A DNA stretch of 64,000 bases from NCBI GenBank assembly GCA_031082315.1, contig JAVHLC010000001.1, positions 1 through 64,000 on the forward strand, read 5' to 3'. Positions 48,593 through 57,070 of this stretch are shown in pieces (the stretch's first letter is position 1; each line of letters starts with the position of its first letter). A program made the translations under genes and the position numbers. The stretch comes from Thermodesulfobacteriota bacterium. Its GTDB lineage: Bacteria; Desulfobacterota; QYQD01. The notes beneath the pieces were generated by a model. It had not been told where the DNA came from. It saw nothing but the letters and a program-made list of their open reading frames with translations, and ran no database searches.

Positions 48593-48787
48593 TTTTAGCC
48601 ATCAGCGGTCAGCTTTCAGCTATCAGCCGTCAGAATCCAGAAGCCAGGGTCAGGATTCCAAAAAATAATGAGCGGCGAGTCGGGAGAAAGGTCTCGGGTT
48701 GTGAGTTACAAGTTGGAAGGTTTTTAACCCATAACACGGAACCCGCAATTGGAAAGCTCATAGCTGATTGCTGAAAGCTGATGGCTA
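48593..48787. repeat. Nested 7-nt-period element between macB and hydA
   Basis: Left arm 48599-48632 (TCAGCNN), right arm 48757-48787 (GCTGANN), enclosing other imperfect arms. The hydA stop codon (TAG on the minus strand, 48785-48787) lies in the last unit. Confidence 0.7.
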
Positions 48788-50098
48788 TTTTTTAAACTTC
48801 ACCTTAAGATAGTGTGCCGAACACGAAATACACGGGTCATAGGCCCGAACCAGCATCTCCAACCCCAATTCTATCTCTTTCTCCGGCTTACCCAGCAATG
48901 AAGGTAAAAGGGCCTGCAGGTCGTGATAGATGTTATTGTGGTTCTGGTTGGTTGGGATGATCAGATTGGCCCCGATACATGTCCCGGCGTCATCGTACTG
49001 GTAATCATGGAAGAGTATCCCGCGTGGGACTTCCACGGCAGACACCCCGCGGCCGGCGCACACCTTGATAGGTGGAATATCCTCCAGCGCCAGACCCCGG
49101 CCGAGGGCTCTATCTATAATGTTTATGGAATCCTCTACAGAATGTACACACTCCACGATCTGGGCCACGTTATTCATGAAGCTGTTATAACAAACCGGCT
49201 TAAGTTTAAAGAGCCCGGCCACGGCCCTGGCTTCCGGGGTAAGTCTGTCGGAGTTCAGATTGAACCGGGCCAAGGCCCCCACCATGTAAGAATCGCGGTT
49301 ATGTTTTGTATATTTGGCCGTGGAGTGCGGAACGCAAAACTCGTTAGTTACCTCTTTATACTGGCCCGGCGCCCATGTCCCTCCATCGCTTGAACCGACC
49401 TGGCCGTGGTACATGGCATATTCCTGGTTTGACTTGAGGGCGATATACTCTGTTTCCCGGCTAAATGCCGGAAAGCGTTCCGCCAATGAACAGACTAACC
49501 GGGCTACTTCTTTCAGATCAGAAAGCGCCTCTGTAAGCCCCTGGCGCAGTTTCTTTAACTCATCCACCTTTGGATACTTGACAAATCCACCCGGAACCAG
49601 CCTTTGCGGATGCGTAGTGCGGCCGCAAATCGTATCACTAAACTCGTTAGATAAGCGGTGAATACGAATAACAGTCTTCAACTCAGCCGGATGAGATCCG
49701 GCCAGTGGTACAACGCTACCCACACCCATCAGGTCCGGCAAAACAAGATAGCCCACATGGAGAATATGGCTCTGCAGGTTTTCCGCATGGAGAGCCAGCT
49801 TGCGAAGGAGCACGGTCTGCTCCGAGACCTCAATACCCAAGGCCGCTTCCGTGGCCTGGAGCGAGGCTAAGGTATGCCCGATGGAACATATCCCGCAGAT
49901 GCGGCAGGTAATGTGATGCATCTCATACCATTTTCGTCCTCTGACCATGGCCTCGAAAAACCGGGGGGCCTCCACTACCTCCCAGCGGCAATCCTCGATC
50001 TTGCCGTTGGAGACATTGACTACTATATTGCCATGCCCTTCCACCCGCGTTAAATGATCCACCCGGATATGAAGTTCCCGTTTAGCAGACTTGCTCAT
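48785..50098 (-). CDS. hydA: [NiFe] hydrogenase large (alpha) subunit, group 3b type
   Basis: Carries the NiFe active site. 437 residues. N-terminal ligand motif CRICGICSIGH and C-terminal DPCISCSAH give the four Ni/Fe cysteines. A short tail YLKVKFKK after the His would be removed by the maturation protease. RVEGHGNIVV and TTHPQRLVPGGF are also typical. The subunit set and order identify the NAD(P)-linked sulfhydrogenase class. It overlaps hydD by 4 nt. Its stop codon falls at the border of a dispersed repeat. HypA for Ni delivery is encoded at 63520. Confidence 0.93.
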   Translation of the reverse strand: MSKSAKRELHIRVDHLTRVEGHGNIVVNVSNGKIEDCRWEVVEAPRFFEAMVRGRKWYEMHHITCRICGICSIGHTLASLQATEAALGIEVSEQTVLLRKLALHAENLQSHILHVGYLVLPDLMGVGSVVPLAGSHPAELKTVIRIHRLSNEFSDTICGRTTHPQRLVPGGFVKYPKVDELKKLRQGLTEALSDLKEVARLVCSLAERFPAFSRETEYIALKSNQEYAMYHGQVGSSDGGTWAPGQYKEVTNEFCVPHSTAKYTKHNRDSYMVGALARFNLNSDRLTPEARAVAGLFKLKPVCYNSFMNNVAQIVECVHSVEDSINIIDRALGRGLALEDIPPIKVCAGRGVSAVEVPRGILFHDYQYDDAGTCIGANLIIPTNQNHNNIYHDLQALLPSLLGKPEKEIELGLEMLVRAYDPCISCSAHYLKVKFKK

Positions 50099-50835
50099 CT
50101 GGCCTCCTCCCGATACCCATCGTAAAGCCTTATTTGCCCAAGTGCTTCACCGGCAGAGATGCCAAAACGCCCCAACAGCTCGCGGGCAGCATCCATATTG
50201 GGGTCATCTACCAGGCCGCGGCAGCCCCAGCAATAGGCCCCCTCGGTAATACAACAGGCCCCGCAGCCGGCCCTGGTCACCGGCCCCATACAAAACTGGC
50301 CCTTGAGAAGCACACAGACATTCCCCGCCTTCTTACAATCCACACACACCGGATAATTGGGGATAAAAGGCTTCTTGCCCTGCAACAGGGCCTTGAGTAC
50401 CTGGACAAACTCCTCACGGTTTATCGGGCAACCGTGGACATTGGCATCTACCGGAACTACTGCCGAAACCGGTCGGGCCGCATAAGTATTATACCAATGG
50501 GCCTTATCGCCATAGACATAGCGCCGCACGAATTTTTCATCCTGAAAATTCTTCATGCAATTAATCCCGCCGATAGTAGCACAGGCCCCTATGGCCACCA
50601 GTATCCCGGCCTTTTCCCGGATGGCTTTTATCCGTTCTTCGTCACTCTTTCGGGTGATAGAACCTTCTACCAGGGCAATGTCATAATGGTCGCTCTGCTC
50701 CTTCATGGCCTCACGCCAGGTGACTATCTCCACCTGTCCCAAGACATCCAGCACGACCTCTTCCAGGTTAACGATCTGCAACTGATCGCCCTCGCAGCCG
50801 GCAAAATCAAAGATGGCCACCCTTGGCTTGCTCAT
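50095..50835 (-). CDS. hydD: [NiFe] hydrogenase small (delta) subunit
   Basis: The electron-transfer small subunit. 246 residues: FAGCEGDQLQIVNL (proximal cluster Cys), EGSIT, AIGACATIGGI, NVHGCPINREEF complete the proximal 4Fe-4S site. Further cysteines CVDCKKAGNVC, CMGPVTRAGCGACC and CWGCRG bind two more clusters. No Tat signal, so cytoplasmic. Overlaps hydG and hydA by 4 nt on either side. Confidence 0.92.
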   Translation of the reverse strand: MSKPRVAIFDFAGCEGDQLQIVNLEEVVLDVLGQVEIVTWREAMKEQSDHYDIALVEGSITRKSDEERIKAIREKAGILVAIGACATIGGINCMKNFQDEKFVRRYVYGDKAHWYNTYAARPVSAVVPVDANVHGCPINREEFVQVLKALLQGKKPFIPNYPVCVDCKKAGNVCVLLKGQFCMGPVTRAGCGACCITEGAYCWGCRGLVDDPNMDAARELLGRFGISAGEALGQIRLYDGYREEAR

Positions 50836-51659
50836 GACAAGGCCTCCTCCAGATTCTTTATCGCCGCAAAGTTAAACACCGGCCCCTCCTGACAGACATA
50901 AACCGGACCCATCTGACAGTGGCCGCACTTGCCTAAACCGCACTTCATCTTCCTCTCAAGGGAAACGATGATATGATCATCGGCCAGACCCTTGGCCTTG
51001 GCCGCGGCTATGGCGAAGCGATACATCACCGGCGGTCCAACCATAATGGCATACGTCTTTTTAGGATCAATGGTAAACTTCGGGAAAAGGGTGGTAATGA
51101 CCCCCACATTGCCCTTCCAGGAGGCATCGCCTACATCCACGGTCTCCAGGTATTCAAGGTCCGGACGCCTTGCCAGGGAGGCAATCTCTGCCTTGAAAAG
51201 ACGGTCGGCCGGTGTTCGCGCCCCGAAGAGTACGATTATTCTGCCGTAATCCTTTCGCCTTTCCAGGGCATAGTTGATAAAGGACCTCAAGGGCACGATT
51301 CCCAGCCCCCCGGCCACAAATAGAAGATCTTTACCTTTGAGATCCTCAACCGGGAAGTGCGTGCCATAAGGGCCGCGTATGCCGATAACATCTCCCACTT
51401 TCAGGTTATGCAAGGCGTTGGTAACATTGCCGGCCCGGCGCACACACATCTCAAAATCTGCTTTTTTGTTGGGCGCCGAAGAGACCGAAATAGGACATTC
51501 ACCCACACCAAATACAGAAACCTCGACGAACTGTCCCGGCTTATGCCCCAGAGGCTTCCCATCATTAGGACGGACTACAAACAGCTTTTCCATAGCCGTC
51601 TGCTCTTCGATCTTCATAATGGTGGCCAGACCGGGCAGGTAGGGAGATGGTGCGCCCAT
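50832..51659 (-). CDS. hydG: Hydrogenase gamma subunit, FAD/NAD(P)-binding
   Basis: The flavin subunit that passes electrons to NAD(P)+. 275 residues, ferredoxin-NADP reductase fold: GQFVEVSVFGVGECPISVSS (FAD), IRGPYGTHFPVED, LLFVAGGLGIVPLRS (nucleotide), VGPPVMYRF, then CGLGKCGHCQMG with a later VC, the four Cys of a 2Fe-2S cluster. The order hydB-hydG-hydD-hydA is that of Pyrococcus sulfhydrogenase I. Two bases after hydB. Confidence 0.92.
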   Translation of the reverse strand: MGAPSPYLPGLATIMKIEEQTAMEKLFVVRPNDGKPLGHKPGQFVEVSVFGVGECPISVSSAPNKKADFEMCVRRAGNVTNALHNLKVGDVIGIRGPYGTHFPVEDLKGKDLLFVAGGLGIVPLRSFINYALERRKDYGRIIVLFGARTPADRLFKAEIASLARRPDLEYLETVDVGDASWKGNVGVITTLFPKFTIDPKKTYAIMVGPPVMYRFAIAAAKAKGLADDHIIVSLERKMKCGLGKCGHCQMGPVYVCQEGPVFNFAAIKNLEEALS

Positions 51660-51661
51660 GA

Positions 51662-52720
51662 TTAGATACCCTCCTTCAAACGATTAAAGACCGCTACGGG
51701 ATCGGCTATATCAGACGGGCATTGTGCGGAACAACGTCCACACCCCACACAGGCAATATCGCCAAAACGCCTGTATATAAACTGCCCCTTACGATAAAAA
51801 CGGTGGCGGTAGCGGTCGGCCCGATGGCCGCGGAAATTACCGCCGCCCGCTACCCGGGCAAAGTCGCTCAAAAGACACCCATCCCAGGTACGATTGCGGC
51901 TGCCTTTTTTAAGGTCTATGGAGACATCGTCCCGAACATCAAAACAGTAGCAGGTTGGACATACTAAATTACAGGTCCCGCAACTAAAACAAAGATGGGA
52001 CTTTTCCTCCCAGATAACGTGTTCCTCATTGCCATCTAAAAGGGAAGGGAGTTCAAGATAAGAAAAACTCAACCGGTTGGCATCGCAACGTTTTCTCGCC
52101 TCCGCCCGTACCTTGTCCCTTTCTTTCACCTCAGCCGGCGCAGCTTCCCTGGTCCGGGGGGCCATCTTGAGAAGCGAAGCCCCTTTCTTGCTGCCCACGT
52201 CCACTACATAACACTGCCCGATATCCGTCAACATCAAATCGAAACCACCCGCCACAGTATCAGCCCCCATGCTGCTCCAGAAGGCCCTGGGCGCCACCTT
52301 AACCGAATCGATGCCGATAATCGTAGTCCGCTTACGACGTTCAAGGTAGTGATTATCCTGAGGAACAGCGGAAAACACTTTATCCATCTGGTTTATGGCT
52401 ATAATGTCATACGGGTGTACGCCAAAAATAATCAACTCTTCTTTCGGTGCATCCGCCTTGATTGACCCCGGCGACAGGTTAAAGGTCAAAAGCTGCTCAT
52501 AGGCCGGTAAGAGGTATTTCTTGGGAGGGATAAGCGTAACATCAAAAGAAAGGGTCATCTCCCCCGGTGAATTAATCGGAGCATAAGTGTAAAAGCCGCT
52601 ATCCCCGGGTATGGAAGAAACTGCCGACTGGTCCTTTACGCCGACCACGGTATTCTTCTGGCGCAAAAGCTCCGCCACAAACAAATGCAGTCCTTCTTTC
52701 TCAATAATTGCCAGGCTCAT
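51662..52720 (-). CDS. hydB: Hydrogenase beta subunit, 4Fe-4S protein
   Basis: 352 residues. An N-terminal domain typical of HydB/anaerobic sulfite reductase A (FGVHPYDIIAINQMDKVF) is followed by two ferredoxin-like motifs, CFSCGTCNLVCPTCYCFD (about 243-260) and CVGCGRCSAQCP (about 328-339). Relays electrons between the flavin and small subunit, or to polysulfide in relatives. First gene of the operon. The upstream 269-bp gap holds a nested repeat; I see no convincing promoter. Confidence 0.92.
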   Translation of the reverse strand: MSLAIIEKEGLHLFVAELLRQKNTVVGVKDQSAVSSIPGDSGFYTYAPINSPGEMTLSFDVTLIPPKKYLLPAYEQLLTFNLSPGSIKADAPKEELIIFGVHPYDIIAINQMDKVFSAVPQDNHYLERRKRTTIIGIDSVKVAPRAFWSSMGADTVAGGFDLMLTDIGQCYVVDVGSKKGASLLKMAPRTREAAPAEVKERDKVRAEARKRCDANRLSFSYLELPSLLDGNEEHVIWEEKSHLCFSCGTCNLVCPTCYCFDVRDDVSIDLKKGSRNRTWDGCLLSDFARVAGGGNFRGHRADRYRHRFYRKGQFIYRRFGDIACVGCGRCSAQCPSDIADPVAVFNRLKEGI

Positions 52721-52764
52721 ATCGCCACCTATTAGACCTTTCCCCTGCTATAAGATCCTGAATC

Positions 52765-52895
52765 TTCTCACCGCTGAGCACGCAGAGTCCGCAACCCGCA
52801 ACGTAGCAACGTAAGGGCGCTGCTTGCTGCGCCCTTATTGGGCAGGGCTTGCCCTGCCCCTACGCCAACTTCGGCGACCTCTGCGGTAATTTTTT
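52765..52895. repeat. 9-nt-period element split by a REP double palindrome
   Basis: Left arm CACCGCTGAGCACGCAGAGT (52770-52789) and right arm ACCTCTGCGGTAA (52877-52889) are the ends of the element seen whole at 29308. Between them lie a short AACCCGCAACGTAGC stretch and the 53-bp BIME at 52811-52863. Confidence 0.8.
52811..52863. repeat. Second copy of the 53-bp BIME-like double palindrome
   Basis: The reverse complement of 39283-39335 with only four differences, again ending GTA(A/G) and CTAC. Intergenic, upstream of hydB. Confidence 0.88.
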
Positions 52896-52989
52896 ACTTT
52901 TTACGAAGCCATCGATATTGAAGCACCATCCCTATATATGCAACCAGCTTGTCTGTGTCAAGAATTCTTGAATTAATTCCAGATGTTGT

Positions 52990-53544
52990 TCACCTTTTCT
53001 CAAGCCCGGACCCTGTCTCCAGGATAACCTTATCTTCCCCACCCACCTCTTTTAAAAAGACGTTTACCCTCTCGGAACAGGCGGTATTGATTTTTTTGCC
53101 TATATATTGAGGCTCGATGGGCAACTCCCGATGCCCGCGATCTACGAGTACCGCCAACTCTACCCCTCTGGGACGCCCAAAATCCATTAGGGCGTCCAGT
53201 GCCGCCCTAATCGTGCGCCCGGTAAAAAGGACATCGTCCACTAAGATAATCTTTTGATCCTCGACAGGGAAACCTATCTCTGTTTTATGAACCAATGGCT
53301 GGCGACCAATCATACTCCAGTCATCACGATAAAGGGTTATGTCCAGTATGCCCATGGGCACATCCGCCTGTTCCGTATGCATAATTTTTTCCTTCAGACG
53401 CTGGGCCAGAAAAACACCACCGGTTCGAATGCCTACGAGAGCCAGCCCCTCTACCCCCTTGTTCCTCTCCAGGATCTGGTGAGCCATTCTGGTCAAAACA
53501 CGGTTAATCTCTTTCTCATCCATCAATGTTATTTCTTTGGACAT
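52990..53544 (-). CDS. pyrR: PyrR: pyr attenuation regulator / uracil phosphoribosyltransferase
   Basis: Binds pyr leader RNA in response to UMP/UTP in Gram-positives, and often has uracil phosphoribosyltransferase activity. 184 residues: MDEKEINRVLTRMAHQILE, LVGIRTGGVFLAQRL, LDITLYRDDW, the PRPP loop KIILVDDVLFTGRTIRAALD, and AVLVDRGHRELPIEPQYIGK. Length is normal. It stands alone here; its likely target, the pyrBC leader, is at 29.6 kb. Confidence 0.94.
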   Translation of the reverse strand: MSKEITLMDEKEINRVLTRMAHQILERNKGVEGLALVGIRTGGVFLAQRLKEKIMHTEQADVPMGILDITLYRDDWSMIGRQPLVHKTEIGFPVEDQKIILVDDVLFTGRTIRAALDALMDFGRPRGVELAVLVDRGHRELPIEPQYIGKKINTACSERVNVFLKEVGGEDKVILETGSGLEKR

Positions 53545-53572
53545 TATCTGTATGACCTCGTTCCTACCTCGT

Positions 53573-53640
53573 GCGTCATTCCTGCGAAAGCAGGAATCCA
53601 GAAACTAAAAGACTGGATTCCGTGTCAAGCACGGAATGAC
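53573..53640. repeat. Dispersed palindromic repeat (GCAGGAATCCAG type)
   Basis: ATTCCTGCG/CGCAGGAAT-type hairpin followed by CTGGATTCCGTG and CACGGAATGAC. A related copy lies at 63300-63368. Next to it, 53690-53728 is a single 9-nt-period arm with CTTTGCGCCTTTGCGGTGAG. Confidence 0.75.
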
Positions 53641-53735
53641 AGATAAAAGGTATTCTCAGGCGAAAAACTATCTTCTTCTTTTATCACTTTAGGTCTTTCT
53701 TTCCGTCCTTTGCGCCTTTGCGGTGAGCCCAACGG

Positions 53736-54806
53736 TTATTCTTTCTTCAGACCAAGCTTGGCATACAGGCGATCAAAATCGACATATTCCTTAATAAGAT
53801 GGACGCCTCTTTCTACCTTTTCCGTCTCGCGCAGCCTTATACGAAAAGAGAGCTTCTCCATACTCTTGGCAATAGTATAGGTGTCGCCGGACAGGACAAC
53901 GATGGGAATTCCCTTTTCCTCAGCTCGACCGATAATTATGTCATTAGGATATAAGTTGCCGGTCAACAAAATACATCTGGCCCCGCCTTCTATGGAAGCC
54001 AGTTGGATATCCGACCGATCCCCTCCCACAATGACCCCCACATTCTTAGACTTTCTGAAATATTCCAAGAACATGTTAACCTGCATGCCTCCGATCAGAA
54101 ACTGTTCCACCAGATTATCCAGGCGATGATGACAGCAGATGACTTTCCCGCCCAGTTGTTCCGCTATATATTCCACCTTGACCGAGGCCATCAGAGGATC
54201 ATAAGGCACTACCCCCAGGACACTTATCCCTTTTTTCTCCAGATAAGGTACTATTAATTCCTGTACATCGCTCATATATTCAGACGTTATATTATTCAAA
54301 ATGACACCGGCGAGGTGCTCCTTGAAATTATCCTGGGCATCCAGTATGCTGTCGACATAAAAATCCCCCCGATACCGGTCGATGAGGACAATTTTCGCCT
54401 CAAGCCTCTTTACTAATTTAGTTGCCGGTATGCCCATGTAACTACCGGTATGAAAACTGCCCGAACCGCCCACTATCATAACATCCTTGTTTATGGTCAG
54501 GGACTTAAAGGCCTTGATGATCTTGCGATCCAGTCCTTTCATATCCTCACGCAAGGCGTCTATCAAGACATCCTGAGTGATGACCACCGGGCAAACGAGC
54601 TCCAGGGGATCGGAAAGTTTTAAAAAACGATATATAAACCACGCATCTTTGTCCGTAAGGATGCCTTCAACTTCTTCCGGCAGTATCCCCACAGGCTTCT
54701 GGTAGCCAACACTAAAACCGTCCTTCTGCAATTGGGCGCCAATACCCATGGTAACCATACTCTTGCCGGAATAACCGGCCGTAGAACTCACATATAATGT
54801 AACCAT
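53736..54806 (-). CDS. BioD-like / DRTGG domain protein (phosphotransacetylase N-terminal type)
   Basis: 356 residues. N-terminal P-loop NTPase of the BioD-like kind found before phosphotransacetylase domains (VSSTAGYSGKSMVTMGIGAQ), IVGGSGSFHTGSYMGIPA, LAGVILNNI; then a DRTGG domain (about 215-325: GGMQVNMFLEYFRKSKNVGV, GDRSDIQLASIEGG). The Pta catalytic domain is absent. It directly follows the ADP-forming acetate-CoA ligase with 1 base between, so a regulatory role in acetyl-CoA/acetate interconversion is likely. Function is inferred from context. Confidence 0.85.
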   Translation of the reverse strand: MVTLYVSSTAGYSGKSMVTMGIGAQLQKDGFSVGYQKPVGILPEEVEGILTDKDAWFIYRFLKLSDPLELVCPVVITQDVLIDALREDMKGLDRKIIKAFKSLTINKDVMIVGGSGSFHTGSYMGIPATKLVKRLEAKIVLIDRYRGDFYVDSILDAQDNFKEHLAGVILNNITSEYMSDVQELIVPYLEKKGISVLGVVPYDPLMASVKVEYIAEQLGGKVICCHHRLDNLVEQFLIGGMQVNMFLEYFRKSKNVGVIVGGDRSDIQLASIEGGARCILLTGNLYPNDIIIGRAEEKGIPIVVLSGDTYTIAKSMEKLSFRIRLRETEKVERGVHLIKEYVDFDRLYAKLGLKKE

Positions 54807-54807
54807 C

Positions 54808-56904
54808 TTAGGCCCCCCTTATGGTAAACCTGGCATCAACCGCTATGACCCCTTCGCCCCTGGATTTGGCCAGCAGGGGATTTACGTCGGCTTCCACAAT
54901 CTCCGGAAAATCCTGGGCCAGTTGAGACATTATAAGCAGGGCTTCCTCAACGGCCTCAATATCTGCAGATTGTTCTCCCCGCACCCCGCGTAAAAGGGGA
55001 AAAGACCTTATCTCCCTCACCATCTCATGGGCATCTTCCCTGGCTAAAGGCGCCACACGGAAAGATACATCCTTAAGTACTTCTACATAAACACCACCTA
55101 AGCCGAACATAATCAACGTCCCGAACTGCGGATCCTTACTCAGACCCAGGATGACCTCTCTACCCCCTGTAATCATCTCCTGTACCATCACCCCGAGGAT
55201 AGGGGCCTGAGGAGCCCTGGCCCGTGCCCGTGAGGTAATCTCAAAAAACGCTCTCTCTACCTCTTTTGCCGTCTTAATGCCCAGAATAACGCCGCCTATG
55301 TCACTCTTGTGAATAATTTGGTGCGCGGCAATCTTCATAACTACGGGATACCCGATACTATTGGCAGCAGTCACCGCCTCCCTTGAGGTACGGGCCAGGA
55401 TATTGGCCGGAATCTTAAACCCATAGGCCTGGAGAACTTCCCGCGCCTCAGCTTCTATAAGTTGATTACGGTTTTCATCGCGCACCCGGTCAAATATCTG
55501 CCATACCTTGTCCCGATCCGCCCGGTAACAAAGATGCGTGCGTGGGGGCTCATCCACCCATAAACGCTGGCGGTACATACTATCCATAGCGGCTATGGCA
55601 TCCTCAGGATAATTATAATGCGGGATGCCCTCCCGTAATAATATTTTTCTCCCTTCTTCTACACGTTTCTTCCCCAGAAAGGAAGCAAAGACCGGTTTCG
55701 GCGATTGTTTCGCAAGTTCGGCAACAGCCCTGGCCGTTTCGGCCACGTCCACCATAGCCGTGGGTGTCAGCAAGATCAGGATGGCGTGTACCTGATCGTC
55801 TGCCTGTATGATGGCCAGGGTATCACGGTAACGCTCCGCTCCCGCATCGCCGATAATATCCACCGGATTATAAAAGGAGGCGATAGGCGGCAGTATTTTT
55901 CGGAGCTTATCTATGGTCTCCTTATTTAAGGAGGCCAGTATGAGATTGGAGCGGTCACAGGCATCCGCGGCTATTATGCCCGGCCCACCGGAGTTGGTGA
56001 TAATGGCTATATTGGGACCTTTAGGCAAAGGCTGGTAGGCAAAGGCCATGGCGTAATTGAACAGGTCATTGATAGAATGGGCGCGGATAACGCCGCTCTG
56101 GCGAAAGGCGGCCTGAAACGCCGCATCCGAGCCGGCCAGCGCGCCGGTATGCGAGGACGCCGCCTTAGCGCCGGAGGCCGTGGTGCCTGACTTGATGAGA
56201 ATAATGGGCTTCTTTTTGGAAACCTCCCTGGCCACGTCCATAAAGGCCAGACCGTCATTTATGCCCTCCAGATACCCCAGGACAACCTTGGTCTGCGGAT
56301 CTTCCGACAGGGCCAGCAGCATCTCTATCTCGGAGATGTCCGTCTTATTCCCCAGGCTGACGAACTTGGAAAAGCCGATGTCTTCGGCCAGAGACCAGTC
56401 CAGGATAGCCACACACAAGGCCCCGGATTGGGAAAAAAAGCCGATGTTGCCTTTAAGCGGCATGCCTGCCGCAAAAGAGGCATTAACCCCGGAGGCCGTA
56501 TCGATCAGGCCGACACAATTGGGGCCAACCATACGTATGCCGTATCTATTGATGGCCTCCTTTAATTCGCGCTCCAGCCGGGCCCCTTCCGGCCCGACCT
56601 CCTTGAATCCCGCCGTGATAACCACTATCGAGTCGATTTTGCTGGCCGCGCATTCCTCGACTACCTGAATTACATGAGACGCGGGCACGCAAATTACGGC
56701 CAGGTCAACCGGGCCGGGTACGGAGACCAGGTTCGGGTAGGCCTTAGTGCCCAGTATCTCCGTGGCAGCGGGATTAACGGGATAAATCTGCCCCTGGTAT
56801 CCATAGCTCATCATGTTTTTTAAGACGTCATACCCGACCTTGCCCGGCTGACGTGAGGCGCCGACTACAGCTACGGAACGGGGGCTGAAAAAGTGTTCTA
56901 ACAT
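54808..56904 (-). CDS. Acetate-CoA ligase (ADP-forming), fused alpha-beta
   Basis: Converts acetyl-CoA + ADP + Pi to acetate + ATP + CoA (or other acyl-CoA). 698 residues: CoA-binding Rossmann domain (VAVVGASRQPGKVGYDVLKN), ligase-CoA regions (GPNCVGLID, GFFSQSGALCVAILDW), the phosphorylated His in SSHTGALAGSD (about residue 252), and a C-terminal ATP-grasp domain (about 480-698; YPVVMKIAAHQIIHKSDIGG, VMVQEMI). The start at 56904 (AGGAC upstream) excludes a 15-codon extension that merely translates a repeat. Energy conservation from acetyl-CoA oxidation or acetogenesis fits an anaerobe. Confidence 0.93.
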   Translation of the reverse strand: MLEHFFSPRSVAVVGASRQPGKVGYDVLKNMMSYGYQGQIYPVNPAATEILGTKAYPNLVSVPGPVDLAVICVPASHVIQVVEECAASKIDSIVVITAGFKEVGPEGARLERELKEAINRYGIRMVGPNCVGLIDTASGVNASFAAGMPLKGNIGFFSQSGALCVAILDWSLAEDIGFSKFVSLGNKTDISEIEMLLALSEDPQTKVVLGYLEGINDGLAFMDVAREVSKKKPIILIKSGTTASGAKAASSHTGALAGSDAAFQAAFRQSGVIRAHSINDLFNYAMAFAYQPLPKGPNIAIITNSGGPGIIAADACDRSNLILASLNKETIDKLRKILPPIASFYNPVDIIGDAGAERYRDTLAIIQADDQVHAILILLTPTAMVDVAETARAVAELAKQSPKPVFASFLGKKRVEEGRKILLREGIPHYNYPEDAIAAMDSMYRQRLWVDEPPRTHLCYRADRDKVWQIFDRVRDENRNQLIEAEAREVLQAYGFKIPANILARTSREAVTAANSIGYPVVMKIAAHQIIHKSDIGGVILGIKTAKEVERAFFEITSRARARAPQAPILGVMVQEMITGGREVILGLSKDPQFGTLIMFGLGGVYVEVLKDVSFRVAPLAREDAHEMVREIRSFPLLRGVRGEQSADIEAVEEALLIMSQLAQDFPEIVEADVNPLLAKSRGEGVIAVDARFTIRGA

Positions 56905-56927
56905 AACGTCCTGCTCAATTAATTTCA

Positions 56928-57015
56928 AATTCCAAAATTCAAAGTTCAAATCAAAGCCAAATGACTAAATATCAAAATTGGGCTTTGAGCTTTGAGCTTT
57001 AACCTTTGCAGCTTA
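56928..57015. repeat. 7-nt-period element (AATTTCA / GAGCTTT type)
   Basis: Left arm AATTCAA, AGTTCAA-type units (56928-56952), right arm GGGCTTT, GAGCTTT, GAGCTTT, AACCTTT (56981-57008). Lies upstream of the acetate-CoA ligase. Confidence 0.7.
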
Positions 57016-57070
57016 TGTTCAGGACTCTATTATGGTTCTCACAAGCATGTCAAGAATTTTAAAGAAGGGA

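Noticed and set aside
54958-55010. FPLLRGVRGE in the acetate-CoA ligase as another in-frame repeat insert
   Set aside because: The segment PLLxGVRG is a conserved part of the ligase ATP-grasp domain.
56905-56949. Upstream start of the acetate-CoA ligase giving MNFEFWNLKLIEQDV
   Set aside because: The peptide is the translation of the AATTTCA-type repeat; a normal ribosome-binding site and the conserved start MLEHFFSP lie downstream.
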